DNA of 64,000 nt from Phycisphaerae bacterium (lineage in GTDB: Bacteria > Planctomycetota > Phycisphaerae > UBA1845 > UTPLA1): contig JAKLKO010000003.1 in NCBI GenBank assembly GCA_023150615.1, positions 124,001 to 188,000 of the forward strand. The letters run 5' to 3'. Every line of letters begins with the position of its first letter. The first letter of the stretch is position 1. A model generated the notes under the pieces. That model was given only the letters and a program-made list of their open reading frames with translations, had not been told where the DNA came from and ran no database searches. Of the stretch, positions 1 to 8,251 are shown piece by piece. The position numbers and the translations under genes were made by a program.

Positions 1-245
1 TGCACGTTGCCGGGCATCACCGGCTGGAGGTAGAGGATCGGGTTGTTGGCCGGCAGGAGCGGGTTGCCGATCGTGGCGCCCGTTCCGATGTCGGTGTTGA
101 CCGAGCCGCCCGAGCCGTTCGTGCGAAATCCGTTCGCGGTCGCGTTGTACTCGCGGCAGGTGAAGAACAGGTGGCTTTCCTGCGCGATGCCTGTGCTGGC
201 GAGCGTCAGGCAGATGGCCGCCGCCAAGAGCAAGAACTTCTTCAT
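1..245 (-). CDS. Secreted protein, N-terminal part only
   Basis: The reading frame starts at ATG (245-243) and runs off the left edge, so only about 81 residues are visible. The first 21 residues (MKKFLLLAAAICLTLASTGI, then A) form a typical signal peptide with a probable cleavage site near IAQ-E. The mature part is rich in Asn, Gly and Thr and has no family I recognise. An AAGGGAG Shine-Dalgarno-like sequence lies a few bases upstream, which supports this start. The protein is exported; its role is unknown because most of it lies outside the window. Confidence 0.75.
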   Translation of the reverse strand, partial: MKKFLLLAAAICLTLASTGIAQESHLFFTCREYNATANGFRTNGSGGSVNTDIGTGATIGNPLLPANNPILYLQPVMPGNV

Positions 246-874
246 AAAACTGGCTCCCTTTTGCCTTCGGGCACACGCCCGAAGCGATTCCTTCGAGTCC
301 CTTTCGCTCCGAGGAACCTTCGCCCTTACCGGAAGACCAAGGTTGCGCTCTTCAGCGATCCCTTCGAGACGGAACACCCGCTTCGAAGTCGACATCGAAA
401 GCGTTACCGGCGCTTTCAAACGTCATGAACGCTTTGGCGACTGGCGCCTCTTGCCGTGCCCAGCCGCGAGGGCTTGAACTCCCTCCGCTATGGATCATAC
501 CGCGGTCGAACCTCGCGATTCAAGGCATGGACGCCGCGATGCGCGCTTGCAGAACGCCACACGCGGCGGGCGCCCGCGACCCCTCTTGCAAAAAGGCCGC
601 TTACGCCGCCCGAAACCGCTATTCCACCGTGGCAGACGCCACAGGCATAGCGCGAAACCGCAAACTGCGGCTCCACCCTATACGACGCATGGTATCCGAC
701 CGGCGGCCATCGTTTCAAGGCCATTCTGCGACCGGACGGGGGGCATTTTACGCGGGCGTAGATGATCTAACTTACTACGGCAACGTTGTTTATGACGCTC
801 TTGAGGACGCCGCGGTCTGACGTCGCAAAATCTTCCGACAATTCGTTCCGCCGCCCCCACGGCCGGGACCGGGA
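246..874. other. Long gap; one leader hairpin seen
   Basis: I see no convincing gene in these 629 bases. Reading frames on both strands are Arg/Pro-rich shadows without start signals or recognisable domains. The one clear element is a perfect 8-bp hairpin, CTTCGGGC-ACAC-GCCCGAAG at 265-284, in the leader of the secreted gene to its left, about 20 bases before that gene's start. It could stabilise the mRNA or affect translation. Confidence 0.5.
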
Positions 875-2041
875 CTATTCGGCGATGCTGAATCCGAGAT
901 TACGCAGGGCGCGGCGGAGCCACTCGCGGCACGGATTCACGGCCCGGACGGCGCGGAACTCGCGCCGCCCGGCCGTGGCGATCCGCCGGGCGCGATACGC
1001 GTCGCGGCCATCGGCCGTGTCGCGCGCGACGGCGGCGCGGAATTCGGCCGCGTCGCGGCGCGGATCGCAGACGGCGCGGACGCAGCGACGCAGCGCTTCG
1101 GCGTCGTCGAGGCCCGCGAGATCGACGTCGATCGGCGGCGGATCGATGGCCGGCGTGCGCGGATCGGTCGGTGCGCGGCCGAGGAACTCCGCCAGCGCGG
1201 CCGCGACCATCCGCGTTCCGCGTTGCAGGGCGTCGCGCGAGTAGCCGGCGATGTGCGGCGTCATGATCGTGGCCGCGGCGAGCAGGTCGCGATCGACGGC
1301 CGGCTCGCCGGACCAGACATCGACGACGAGTCCGCCGAGTGAGCGTCGCCGCAGGGCGTTGAGCGCGTCGGGCGTGTGCAGCACGCCGCCGCGTGCGGTG
1401 TTGATGAGCAGCGCGCCGGGGCGCATTCTCGCGAGCGCGGCGGAGTCGACGAGGCGATGCGTCGCGTCCGGGCCGGCGTGGAGAAGCGGGACGTGCAGCG
1501 TGACGATGTCGGACTCGGCGAGCAGGCGGTGGAGATCGACGAAGCCCAGGCCGCTTCCGCGACGGGCGAGCGGCGGATCGCAGGTGAGGACGTTGAGTCC
1601 GAGGGCGCGGGCGAAGGCCGCGACGATCGAGCCGACGTGGCCGAGGCCGACGATGCCGAGCGTTCGCCGCGCGAGGCCGACGCCGGCGGCATCGGCCGCG
1701 GCGGAGCGTTCGGCGAAGTCGAGAAGCACGGCGACGACGTACTCGGCGACGGGCCGCGCGTTGCATCCTGGCGCGGCGGCGAAGCGGATATTTGCGCGTG
1801 CGAGGGCGTGGACGTCGACGTGATCGACGCCGCTCGTGGCCGTGCCGACGAAACGGACGCGCGAATCTGCGAGGAGGGCGGCGTCGATCCGCACGCCGGA
1901 GCGGACGATGAGGGCGTCGGCGGCGGCGAGGGACTCGGGGCGGATGTCGGCGGCGTCGAGGCACGTCAGCTCGCCGAGCGGCGCGAGGCAGCGTTCGGCG
2001 TCGGCGACGGCGTTGTCGACGAGGATTCGCACGGGGGGCAT
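875..2041 (-). CDS. pdxB: 4-phosphoerythronate dehydrogenase-like (PdxB family)
   Basis: The 388-residue protein belongs to the D-2-hydroxyacid dehydrogenase superfamily and fits PdxB, which oxidises 4-phospho-D-erythronate with NAD in the DXP-independent branch of vitamin B6 synthesis. Visible features are the NAD-binding GLGHVG at residues 132-137, the substrate Arg in NTARGG (R217), the Glu in SGEP (E246) and the catalytic His in TPHIAGYS (H263). TPHIAGYS followed by a C-terminal extension is typical of PdxB rather than SerA, and the length fits. The open frame continues far upstream, but only the MPPVRILVDN start gives a normal N-terminus. Another hydroxyacid dehydrogenase specificity cannot be excluded. 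Confidence 0.85.
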   Translation of the reverse strand: MPPVRILVDNAVADAERCLAPLGELTCLDAADIRPESLAAADALIVRSGVRIDAALLADSRVRFVGTATSGVDHVDVHALARANIRFAAAPGCNARPVAEYVVAVLLDFAERSAAADAAGVGLARRTLGIVGLGHVGSIVAAFARALGLNVLTCDPPLARRGSGLGFVDLHRLLAESDIVTLHVPLLHAGPDATHRLVDSAALARMRPGALLINTARGGVLHTPDALNALRRRSLGGLVVDVWSGEPAVDRDLLAAATIMTPHIAGYSRDALQRGTRMVAAALAEFLGRAPTDPRTPAIDPPPIDVDLAGLDDAEALRRCVRAVCDPRRDAAEFRAAVARDTADGRDAYRARRIATAGRREFRAVRAVNPCREWLRRALRNLGFSIAE

Positions 2042-2178
2042 GGTATCCGCCCGTACGGACGGACGCCGCGCTGCGCACGCGGGTCGACGTTTGGCCGCGC
2101 GGCGAGCGATCGGCCGCGGAGGTCCGGAAACGCGAGGGCGTCGCGGTCGAGGGGGCAGACGGTCGCGGCGCGCTCGGC

Positions 2179-2184
2179 TAAGAT
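2179..2184 (+). promoter_or_regulatory. Candidate -10 element for GH57 gene
   Basis: TAAGAT lies ten bases before the ATG at 2195, and no Shine-Dalgarno sequence is visible. Transcription would start within a few bases of the start codon, suggesting a nearly leaderless mRNA. The -35 region is not obvious. Confidence 0.35.
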
Positions 2185-2194
2185 CGGCGATCCG

Positions 2195-3376
2195 ATGCCG
2201 TCCGTCTGCTTCTACTTTCAGGTCCACCAGCCGTACCGCCTGCGGCGCTACAGCGTCTTCGACACGGACAGCAACTACTTCAACGACGCGATCAACCGGG
2301 AGATCTGCCGCAAGGTCGCGGCGAAGTGCTATCTGCCGGCGAACGGCGTGCTGCTCGAGCTGATCCGGCTGCACGAGGGGCGCTTTCGCGTGTCGTTTTC
2401 GCTGACGGGGGTGGTGCTGGATCAGTTCGAGGCGTTCGCGCCGGAGGTGATCGAGAGCTTTCAGCGCCTGGCCGGGACGGGCTGCGTCGAGTTCCTCAGC
2501 GAGACGTACTACCACAGCCTGGCGTTTCTCTACTCGCGGCAGGAATTCGTGGAGCAGGTGCAGTTGCACCGGCGGAAGATCGAGTCGCTGTTCGGGCAGA
2601 CGCCGCAGGTTTTTCGGAACACGGAGTTGATCTACAGCAACGACGTGGCGCAGGTCGTGGCGCAGATGGGCTTCAAGGGCGTGCTGGCCGAGGGCGCCGA
2701 TCCGATCCTGGGGTACCGGTCGCCGAATTTCGTCTATCACCCGCCGGGGCTGAGCGAGCTGCGCGTGCTGCTGAAGAACTACCGGCTGTCGGACGACATT
2801 GCGTTTCGCTTCAGCAACCGCGCGTGGGACGAGTGGCCGCTGACGGCGGAGAAGTTCGCCCGCTGGGTCGATCAGGCGAACGGCAATGGGCACACGGTGA
2901 ACCTGTTCATGGACTACGAGACGTTCGGCGAGCACCAGTGGGCCGAGACGGGCATCTTCGACTTTTTGCGGCACCTGCCGAAGCAGGTGCTTCAGCACCC
3001 GGACAACAACTTCCGCACGCCGTCGCAGGTCATCGGCGAGCACGCGGCGATGGGCGAGTTTGACGCGCCGCACATGATCTCATGGGCCGACACGGAGCGC
3101 GACCTGTCGGCGTGGCTGGGCAACGCGATGCAGGCGAACGCGCTGCACGAGGTCTTCCGGATCGAGTCGGAGATCAAGGCGCGACAGGACGCGGCGCTGC
3201 TGCACGACTGGCGCCGGCTCCAGACGAGCGACCATTTCTACTATATGTGCACGAAGTTCTTCTCCGATGGCGACGTGCACAAGTACTTCAACCCCTACGA
3301 TTCGCCCTACGACAGCTACATCAATTACATGAACGTGCTGGACAACATCCGCGCGCGGATGAAGCGGCCGGCGTAG
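2195..3376 (+). CDS. Glycoside hydrolase family 57 protein
   Basis: This 393-residue protein has the hallmarks of GH57 alpha-amylase/glucanotransferase enzymes: the N-terminal FQVHQPYR (8-15), the LSETYYHSL block (101-109), FRNTEL with the expected nucleophile Glu144, and MDYETFGEH with the expected acid Asp240. It lacks a signal peptide, so it should act in the cytoplasm on alpha-glucans such as glycogen or maltodextrins. The start follows a -10-like TAAGAT by ten bases. It is transcribed divergently from the PdxB gene. Exact substrate and whether it hydrolyses or transfers cannot be told from sequence. Confidence 0.88.
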   Translation: MPSVCFYFQVHQPYRLRRYSVFDTDSNYFNDAINREICRKVAAKCYLPANGVLLELIRLHEGRFRVSFSLTGVVLDQFEAFAPEVIESFQRLAGTGCVEFLSETYYHSLAFLYSRQEFVEQVQLHRRKIESLFGQTPQVFRNTELIYSNDVAQVVAQMGFKGVLAEGADPILGYRSPNFVYHPPGLSELRVLLKNYRLSDDIAFRFSNRAWDEWPLTAEKFARWVDQANGNGHTVNLFMDYETFGEHQWAETGIFDFLRHLPKQVLQHPDNNFRTPSQVIGEHAAMGEFDAPHMISWADTERDLSAWLGNAMQANALHEVFRIESEIKARQDAALLHDWRRLQTSDHFYYMCTKFFSDGDVHKYFNPYDSPYDSYINYMNVLDNIRARMKRPA

Positions 3377-3394
3377 CGGCGCGGCACCGTTCCG

Positions 3395-4447
3395 CTATTT
3401 CACGCGGAGCAGCACGGACTTCGAGTAGTCCGGATCGCCGGCGAAGTCGGGCGGAAGCGGCGGGCGATCGACGACCTCGCATCGACGCGGCGCGGCGGCG
3501 TCGCGGAAGGCGCGCTCGATGCGTTCGTGCGTCATCGTCCGATCGTTCGTCGAGCAGAGCAGCAGGCCGTCGGGTTCGAGAATCCGCAGCGCGCCCGCCG
3601 CGAGCCGTTCGAGATCGTCGGCGAAGCGGAAGACGCGCTTCGGCCGGCGCATCCGCGCGAAGGTCGGCGGATCGATGACGATCAGGTCGAAGCGGAGCGA
3701 CTGCCGCTCGGCCCGGCGGAGAAACTCGAAGACGTCGGAGGCATAGAAGCGGTGCGGCTCGACGGCCAGCCCGTTGGCGACGAGGTTCTCGCGACACCAC
3801 GCGAGGTAGCGCCGCGACAGGTCGACGCTCGTGACGCCCGGGCTGCCGCCGAGCGCTGCCGCGACCGTGAACCCGCCGCTGTAGCAGAACAGGTTGAGCA
3901 CGCGTCGGTCGCACGCCAGCTCTCGCACGCGACGGCGCCGGTCGCGCTGCTCAAGGAAAAGGCCGACCGAGAACCCGTCGTACGGCCGGACGAGAAACCG
4001 CGCACCGCATTCACGGATCGTGATCGCCGGCTCGACCGATTCACCGATCCACGGTTGCGGATCGCGGTGCAGGCGCTCGGTGGATGCGTCGGCGTGCGCG
4101 CGATCGCGCACAAAGCGCTTCAGGTACGCGGCCCGCACGTTCCATGCGTCGAACCGCTCGCGAAGCACCTCGCGCAGCGCGTCGAGCGGCGATGAAAAGC
4201 GATCCTCGTGCACCTGGACGACGAGCACGTCGCGCCAGCGCTCGATCACCAGCCCGGCCGCGCCATCGGCCGCGTCGTGAACCAGACGCACGGCGTCTGT
4301 CGCCGCCGAGTCCGTCAGCCCGGCGCGACGATTCACCGCCGTGTCGATCCGCCGCGCCAGCTCCGCGCTGCCAAGCGCCGCGATCCGCGACGCCCTCGCT
4401 TGCCGCCGGCCCGCGCGTGGTCTCACAGGTCGCGGCTCACGAGGCAT
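3395..4447 (-). CDS. RlmI/RlmK-type class I rRNA methyltransferase
   Basis: The 350-residue protein looks like the SAM-dependent methyltransferases that modify a cytosine or guanine in 23S rRNA. A PUA-like N-terminal part is followed by GLFLEQRDRRRRV (162-174), the SAM-binding motif LNLFCYSGGFTV (184-195) and the catalytic-region VIDPPTF (257-263). It ends at VLLRVK. Its start overlaps the 3' end of the upstream regulator gene by 25 bases, implying co-transcription and possibly coupled translation. The family is sound; the modified base is not determined. Confidence 0.85.
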   Translation of the reverse strand: MPREPRPVRPRAGRRQARASRIAALGSAELARRIDTAVNRRAGLTDSAATDAVRLVHDAADGAAGLVIERWRDVLVVQVHEDRFSSPLDALREVLRERFDAWNVRAAYLKRFVRDRAHADASTERLHRDPQPWIGESVEPAITIRECGARFLVRPYDGFSVGLFLEQRDRRRRVRELACDRRVLNLFCYSGGFTVAAALGGSPGVTSVDLSRRYLAWCRENLVANGLAVEPHRFYASDVFEFLRRAERQSLRFDLIVIDPPTFARMRRPKRVFRFADDLERLAAGALRILEPDGLLLCSTNDRTMTHERIERAFRDAAAPRRCEVVDRPPLPPDFAGDPDYSKSVLLRVK

Positions 4448-5103
4448 ACGGCCACGCCCTGGATCGAGAATTCGTTGCCGTCGTCGACCACGCGCGGCGG
4501 CACGCCCGGATTGTCCCCGCGCAGGATCACCAGTCGCCGTCCATCGCGCGACTCGACGCTGACCCGTTTGAGCGTCGGTTTACCCTCCACGAGGCAGGCA
4601 CAGATCCGCCCCTGCACCCATTCTGGATTCACGCCGGGCCGGTAGTCTACGAGGATGATGTCGCCGGGCTTGAGCGTCGGCTCCATCGAATCGAATTCAC
4701 ATCGCAGGCAGTAGCGGTCCGGCCGCCAGAGGTGCCTCAGCACCGGGAACATCTCGAACTGTTCCTGCGACTCGGCGGGCGGGCCGTTCGGAATCGTCCC
4801 GAACAGCGGCAGCTCGCGGGTTTCGAGCGGCTGTGGAGAATCGTGCGCATCGCCCGGTCCGATCAGCACCGCCTCCGGCACACCCAGCGCCACGGCGAGC
4901 GCACGCAACGTCGCGGGCCGCGGGATGCGCCGCCCCTTCTCGATCGACGAGAGGTACCCCTGGTTCATGCGTGCCGCCGCCGCAAGCTCGACCTGAGTCA
5001 GGCCGGCGCGGATGCGGAACTCGCGGACACGATCCCCGAGCGTCTGCGCCCGAATCGGCATCGCAGACGTGGACTCGGCCGGTCTGGTCTTTCGAGCGGG
5101 CAC
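4423..5103 (-). CDS. XRE-family regulator with LexA/S24-like domain
   Basis: This 226-residue protein joins an N-terminal Cro/CI-type helix-turn-helix (about 22-76, with GLTQVELAAAARMNQGYLSS) to a C-terminal S24 peptidase-like domain. The Ser of the dyad is in CEFDSMEPTL (S139) and the Lys in LKRV (K179). The segment where LexA has its cleavable Ala-Gly reads FGTIPNGPP, with Asn-Gly, so self-cleavage is uncertain. Such proteins are usually repressors of stress or phage genes. The GTG start lies six bases downstream of a GATAAT -10 element; an internal ATG at 5061 is an alternative. It shares an operon with the overlapping methyltransferase gene. Confidence 0.82.
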   Translation of the reverse strand: MPARKTRPAESTSAMPIRAQTLGDRVREFRIRAGLTQVELAAAARMNQGYLSSIEKGRRIPRPATLRALAVALGVPEAVLIGPGDAHDSPQPLETRELPLFGTIPNGPPAESQEQFEMFPVLRHLWRPDRYCLRCEFDSMEPTLKPGDIILVDYRPGVNPEWVQGRICACLVEGKPTLKRVSVESRDGRRLVILRGDNPGVPPRVVDDGNEFSIQGVAVCLVSRDL

Positions 5104-5105
5104 GG

Positions 5106-5138
5106 CGGGATTATCCCGACGCGCGCCGGTGGGGTCGA
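5106..5138 (-). promoter_or_regulatory. Promoter with overlapping palindromic operator
   Basis: On the minus strand TCGACC (5138-5133), a 17-base spacer and GATAAT (5115-5110) form a good housekeeping promoter. The -10 element sits inside the 13-base palindrome CGGGATTATCCCG (5106-5118), a likely operator. The GTG of the XRE/S24 regulator begins six bases after the -10, so the transcript would be leaderless and the regulator could repress itself. Confidence 0.55.
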
Positions 5139-5167
5139 GACGGCCGGAAACGCGACGCGTCGTACGA

Positions 5168-6832
5168 TTACTCCCGCCGATCGCCGGCGGCCAGCGTCGC
5201 GCCGCTGTCGAGCGCCGGCGGCGCTGTGGCGGGAAGGAAGACGGTAAACAGCGTCCCGTGGTCGGCCTCGCTCTTGACCTCGATCCGGCCGCGGTGCTCC
5301 TCGACGATTTTTTTCATGACCGCCAGGCCGAGGCCCGTGCCGCCCTGCCCCTTGGTCGAGTGGAACGGCACGAACAGATGGGGCATCTGCTCGGCGGCGA
5401 TCCCGGGTCCGTTGTCGCCGACCGACAGGATCGCCTCCGACTTCGCCGCGTCAAAGTGCGTGCGCACCGTTACCGCGCCAGCGCTCTTGGCGACGGCATC
5501 GACGGCATTCGTGAGCAGATTCAGGATGACCTGGTGGATTCCGTCCGCATCGAGTGGGATCGGCGGGAGCGGCTCCTCCAGATCGAGGCGGATCGTCGCA
5601 CCCTTGTCGTCGGCGCGGCGCTGGATCAGCTCGACCACGTCCCGCACGGCGCGGTTCAGCAGCACCATCTCGAGCCGCGGCTCGCGGTCCTTGGCGTACG
5701 CGAGCATGTTCATCGACAGGTTCAAGATGCGCTCCAGGTTGCGCTGCACGATCTGCCAGCCCTGGTCCACCGTACCGAGCTGCTGTCGCGACAGGCCCAT
5801 CTCGACCACGTCCGCGCCGCTCTGCACGCCCTGAAGGATGTTCTTGATGTAGTGCGACAGCGCCGCCACGGCCTCCCCGGTCGCCGCCAGCCGCGACAGC
5901 TCGACGCGCTCGTGGACGAGCTGCGCATCCTCGATCGCGATGCCGCTCATCCGCCCGATCGCCGTCACCAGCCGCAACTGCTCCTCCGTGTAGATGTGCG
6001 ACGCCATCGCGTTGTCGACCTGAATCAGGCCGAGCACGTCGGAGCGGACCATGATCGGCGCGCAGATGACCGAGCGCAGGCCGATCGCCTGCATGCTGCC
6101 GCTGCGCCGCCGACCGCTGAAACGCTCGTCCGTCATCGCGTTCGTGCACAGCACCGCCTCGCCCTTCGAAACGACGTGTTCGATCAGCGTGCGGCTCGCG
6201 GCGATCCGGCTGCCCGCGTCGGCCGGATTGCGAAACCGCACCACCTTCGGCACGAAGTCCCCGCCGTCCGCCGGCTTCATCAGGATGAACCCGCGCTGCA
6301 CCGGCACCTCCTCGAACAGGATGTCCATCACGCGCTCGAGAAGCTGGTCGGTCGTCGGCGCCGCGCTAATGCAGTCGACGAGCTGCGCCATCACGCGCCA
6401 CGCCCGCACCGCGTCGGCCGCCGCCGGCGTCGCCAGAATGACGCTGTCGTCACTGCCCGGGATGCTGCTGATCACCGAGGAATCGATCTCGCGCGAACCC
6501 ACGTCGAGGTCGATCAGATCGGGCGCCGGCACGGGCGGCGCCGCGCGCTCGTCCGCCCACGACAACAGCGTGCCGCCGAGCCGGATCGTGTCGCCGTGCT
6601 TGAGCGGCATCGGCCGCTCGACGCGCTTGCCGTTGAGGTAGGTGCCGTTGGCGCTCTTCAGATCGACGATAACCCACGCACCGTTGCCGGCCCGCAGCTC
6701 GGCATGGCGGCGCGAAATCGTGCTGTCGGTCAGCGGGACCACGTCCGATGCGCGGCCGACCGCGACCGGACTCCGCTCAAACCGGAACGTCCGGCCCTTC
6801 TGGGGCCCTTTGAGGATCGTCAGCGTCGGCAC
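5168..6832 (-). CDS. Histidine kinase with FHA and GAF domains
   Basis: This 554-residue, apparently soluble sensor kinase has an N-terminal FHA phosphothreonine-binding domain (1-95; VGRASD, STISRRHAEL, SANGTYLNG), a GAF domain (about 145-305), an H-box LSHYIKN with phospho-acceptor His327, and a HATPase domain with NLLTNAVDAV (438-447), DNGPG (473-477) and GGTGLGL (497-503). No transmembrane helix is seen, so the signal is probably cytoplasmic. The FHA domain suggests crosstalk with Ser/Thr kinases, of which this window encodes several. No partner response regulator is adjacent. The start is GTG; an AGGGA sequence lies about eight bases upstream. Confidence 0.9.
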   Translation of the reverse strand: MPTLTILKGPQKGRTFRFERSPVAVGRASDVVPLTDSTISRRHAELRAGNGAWVIVDLKSANGTYLNGKRVERPMPLKHGDTIRLGGTLLSWADERAAPPVPAPDLIDLDVGSREIDSSVISSIPGSDDSVILATPAAADAVRAWRVMAQLVDCISAAPTTDQLLERVMDILFEEVPVQRGFILMKPADGGDFVPKVVRFRNPADAGSRIAASRTLIEHVVSKGEAVLCTNAMTDERFSGRRRSGSMQAIGLRSVICAPIMVRSDVLGLIQVDNAMASHIYTEEQLRLVTAIGRMSGIAIEDAQLVHERVELSRLAATGEAVAALSHYIKNILQGVQSGADVVEMGLSRQQLGTVDQGWQIVQRNLERILNLSMNMLAYAKDREPRLEMVLLNRAVRDVVELIQRRADDKGATIRLDLEEPLPPIPLDADGIHQVILNLLTNAVDAVAKSAGAVTVRTHFDAAKSEAILSVGDNGPGIAAEQMPHLFVPFHSTKGQGGTGLGLAVMKKIVEEHRGRIEVKSEADHGTLFTVFLPATAPPALDSGATLAAGDRRE

Positions 6833-6985
6833 GAACCCGGTCCCTGTCGCGGAAGCGTCCGACTCCGTCTACCGCCGAGGCCGCCGGCTGGTTTCCGGTC
6901 CACACACGTCGGCCGGCCGCCCCCCATGTGGCCGATCGCCGGCGCCCCGTGCATCGGCTCGCCGCGAACCCCCCGCGGATCTTAA

Positions 6986-8122
6986 TCATTTGCCGCTGGT
7001 CACGAGCTTCGGCTTGGCGAGCGGCTCGAACACGACGTCGTCGAACGCCGTGCAGGCGTCCGCCTTCGTCCACAATCCGAGCTTGCCTTTCTGCAGGAAG
7101 TGCTGGTCGCGCTTATCGAGCCCGCCGAGCTTCTTGCCGTCGAGATAGCAGATCAGGCGGGCGTTGCGCTTCTCGATATACAACTCGTACCAGCGATCGG
7201 GCTCGAGCTTGACGTCCTCCGACGCGACCTGCTGCCGCTGCCCGTCGATGACCTTGTAGATGCGGATGTTGCCTTCCTTCGGGTTCAGCCGGCAGATGCA
7301 GTAGTTTTTCTTGTTCTGGTAACCGAAGATGATCCCGCCGCCCTGGTCCTCCTCGCCTGAAAGCGCCCGGAGCGCGGCCTTGGCGTAGAAGTCCTCGTAC
7401 TCCGCCGGACGGTAGACGAGCACGTTGAACGTCTCGCCCTTGTTCGTCGGCTCCTTGACCACGAGCACCTGCTTGCCCGACTTGGCCTTCTCGTGCTGCG
7501 TCACGACCCACGCCGCCGTCTTGCCGGTGCCGGTCCGATAGGCCTTCCAGTCCGAGGGCAGCGTGTCCGTCGCGTCGCTCTCGAAGTTCGCCGTGAACTT
7601 CGTCACGTCTCGTTGCGGCTTGTCCGCCACGGTCTTGCTGAGCTGGTCCACCGACGACTTGTCGACCGGCGTGACCGTCCACTCCAGCGTTTCGACATTG
7701 CCGTTCTTCTGCGGGCGGAGCACCGTGAGCTTCAGCTCCACGCCGACCTCGCTCTTGCTCAGCGCCGCTCCCAGTTTCCCGACGTCCCCTTTGTAGCCCT
7801 TTCCGTTCACCGAGATGATGATGTCCCCCTGCTTGAGCCCCGCCTTGTCGGCCGGACCGTTCTTGATCGCCTCGGCGACGAGCAGGCCGGGTTTCAACTG
7901 CTCGAACGACTTCAGCTCCGTCGCACGCTGTTCGTCCGTCAGGTCCTTCTTCTGCTCCAGCATCTTCCGCGCCTTCTCGAGCGCGCTCTTGTCCATCGGG
8001 ATCAGCTTCACGCCGATGTAGCCCTTTTCACCCTTTGCGGACTTGCGGAACGACTGTCCGGCGGCGCTGCCGCAAAGGACCGCGACGACGAGAAGCGAAC
8101 AACCGAATTGCATTCGGGTCAT
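6986..8122 (-). CDS. Secreted PDZ protein with jelly-roll-like C-terminus
   Basis: A signal peptide (residues 1-22, ending SAAG-QS) precedes a PDZ domain (about 80-150; GPADKAGLKQGDIIISVNG) and a C-terminal region (about 170-370) resembling the concanavalin-like fold of planctomycete sugar-hydrolase-related proteins (DUF1080 type), including WYELYIEKRNARLICYLDG. No protease triad is visible, so the PDZ domain probably serves binding. The ATG at 8122 is chosen over an ATG 33 bases upstream because GAGG lies nine bases before it and it gives a proper signal peptide. Function unknown; likely periplasmic or surface. Confidence 0.75.
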   Translation of the reverse strand: MTRMQFGCSLLVVAVLCGSAAGQSFRKSAKGEKGYIGVKLIPMDKSALEKARKMLEQKKDLTDEQRATELKSFEQLKPGLLVAEAIKNGPADKAGLKQGDIIISVNGKGYKGDVGKLGAALSKSEVGVELKLTVLRPQKNGNVETLEWTVTPVDKSSVDQLSKTVADKPQRDVTKFTANFESDATDTLPSDWKAYRTGTGKTAAWVVTQHEKAKSGKQVLVVKEPTNKGETFNVLVYRPAEYEDFYAKAALRALSGEEDQGGGIIFGYQNKKNYCICRLNPKEGNIRIYKVIDGQRQQVASEDVKLEPDRWYELYIEKRNARLICYLDGKKLGGLDKRDQHFLQKGKLGLWTKADACTAFDDVVFEPLAKPKLVTSGK

Positions 8123-8251
8123 GGCGAGATTCCTCAGGTCCTGTCTGGCTCGCAAGGCTCCGCCTCATTGTACCGATCGGCCAGGGTCAAGTCTGCGCCG
8201 CGGCCGGCCGGCCGGTCCGCACGCGGACCTCCTCCGTCCCGACACGAGAGC

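Noticed and set aside
425..820. Several small Arg-rich frames in the gap 246-874
   Set aside because: They overlap one another in different frames, lack ribosome-binding sites and resemble no protein family.
5012..6985. 657-residue plus-strand frame across the histidine kinase
   Set aside because: It is antisense to the FHA-GAF histidine kinase, which has all expected motifs; the frame has His/Arg/Ala bias and no domain.
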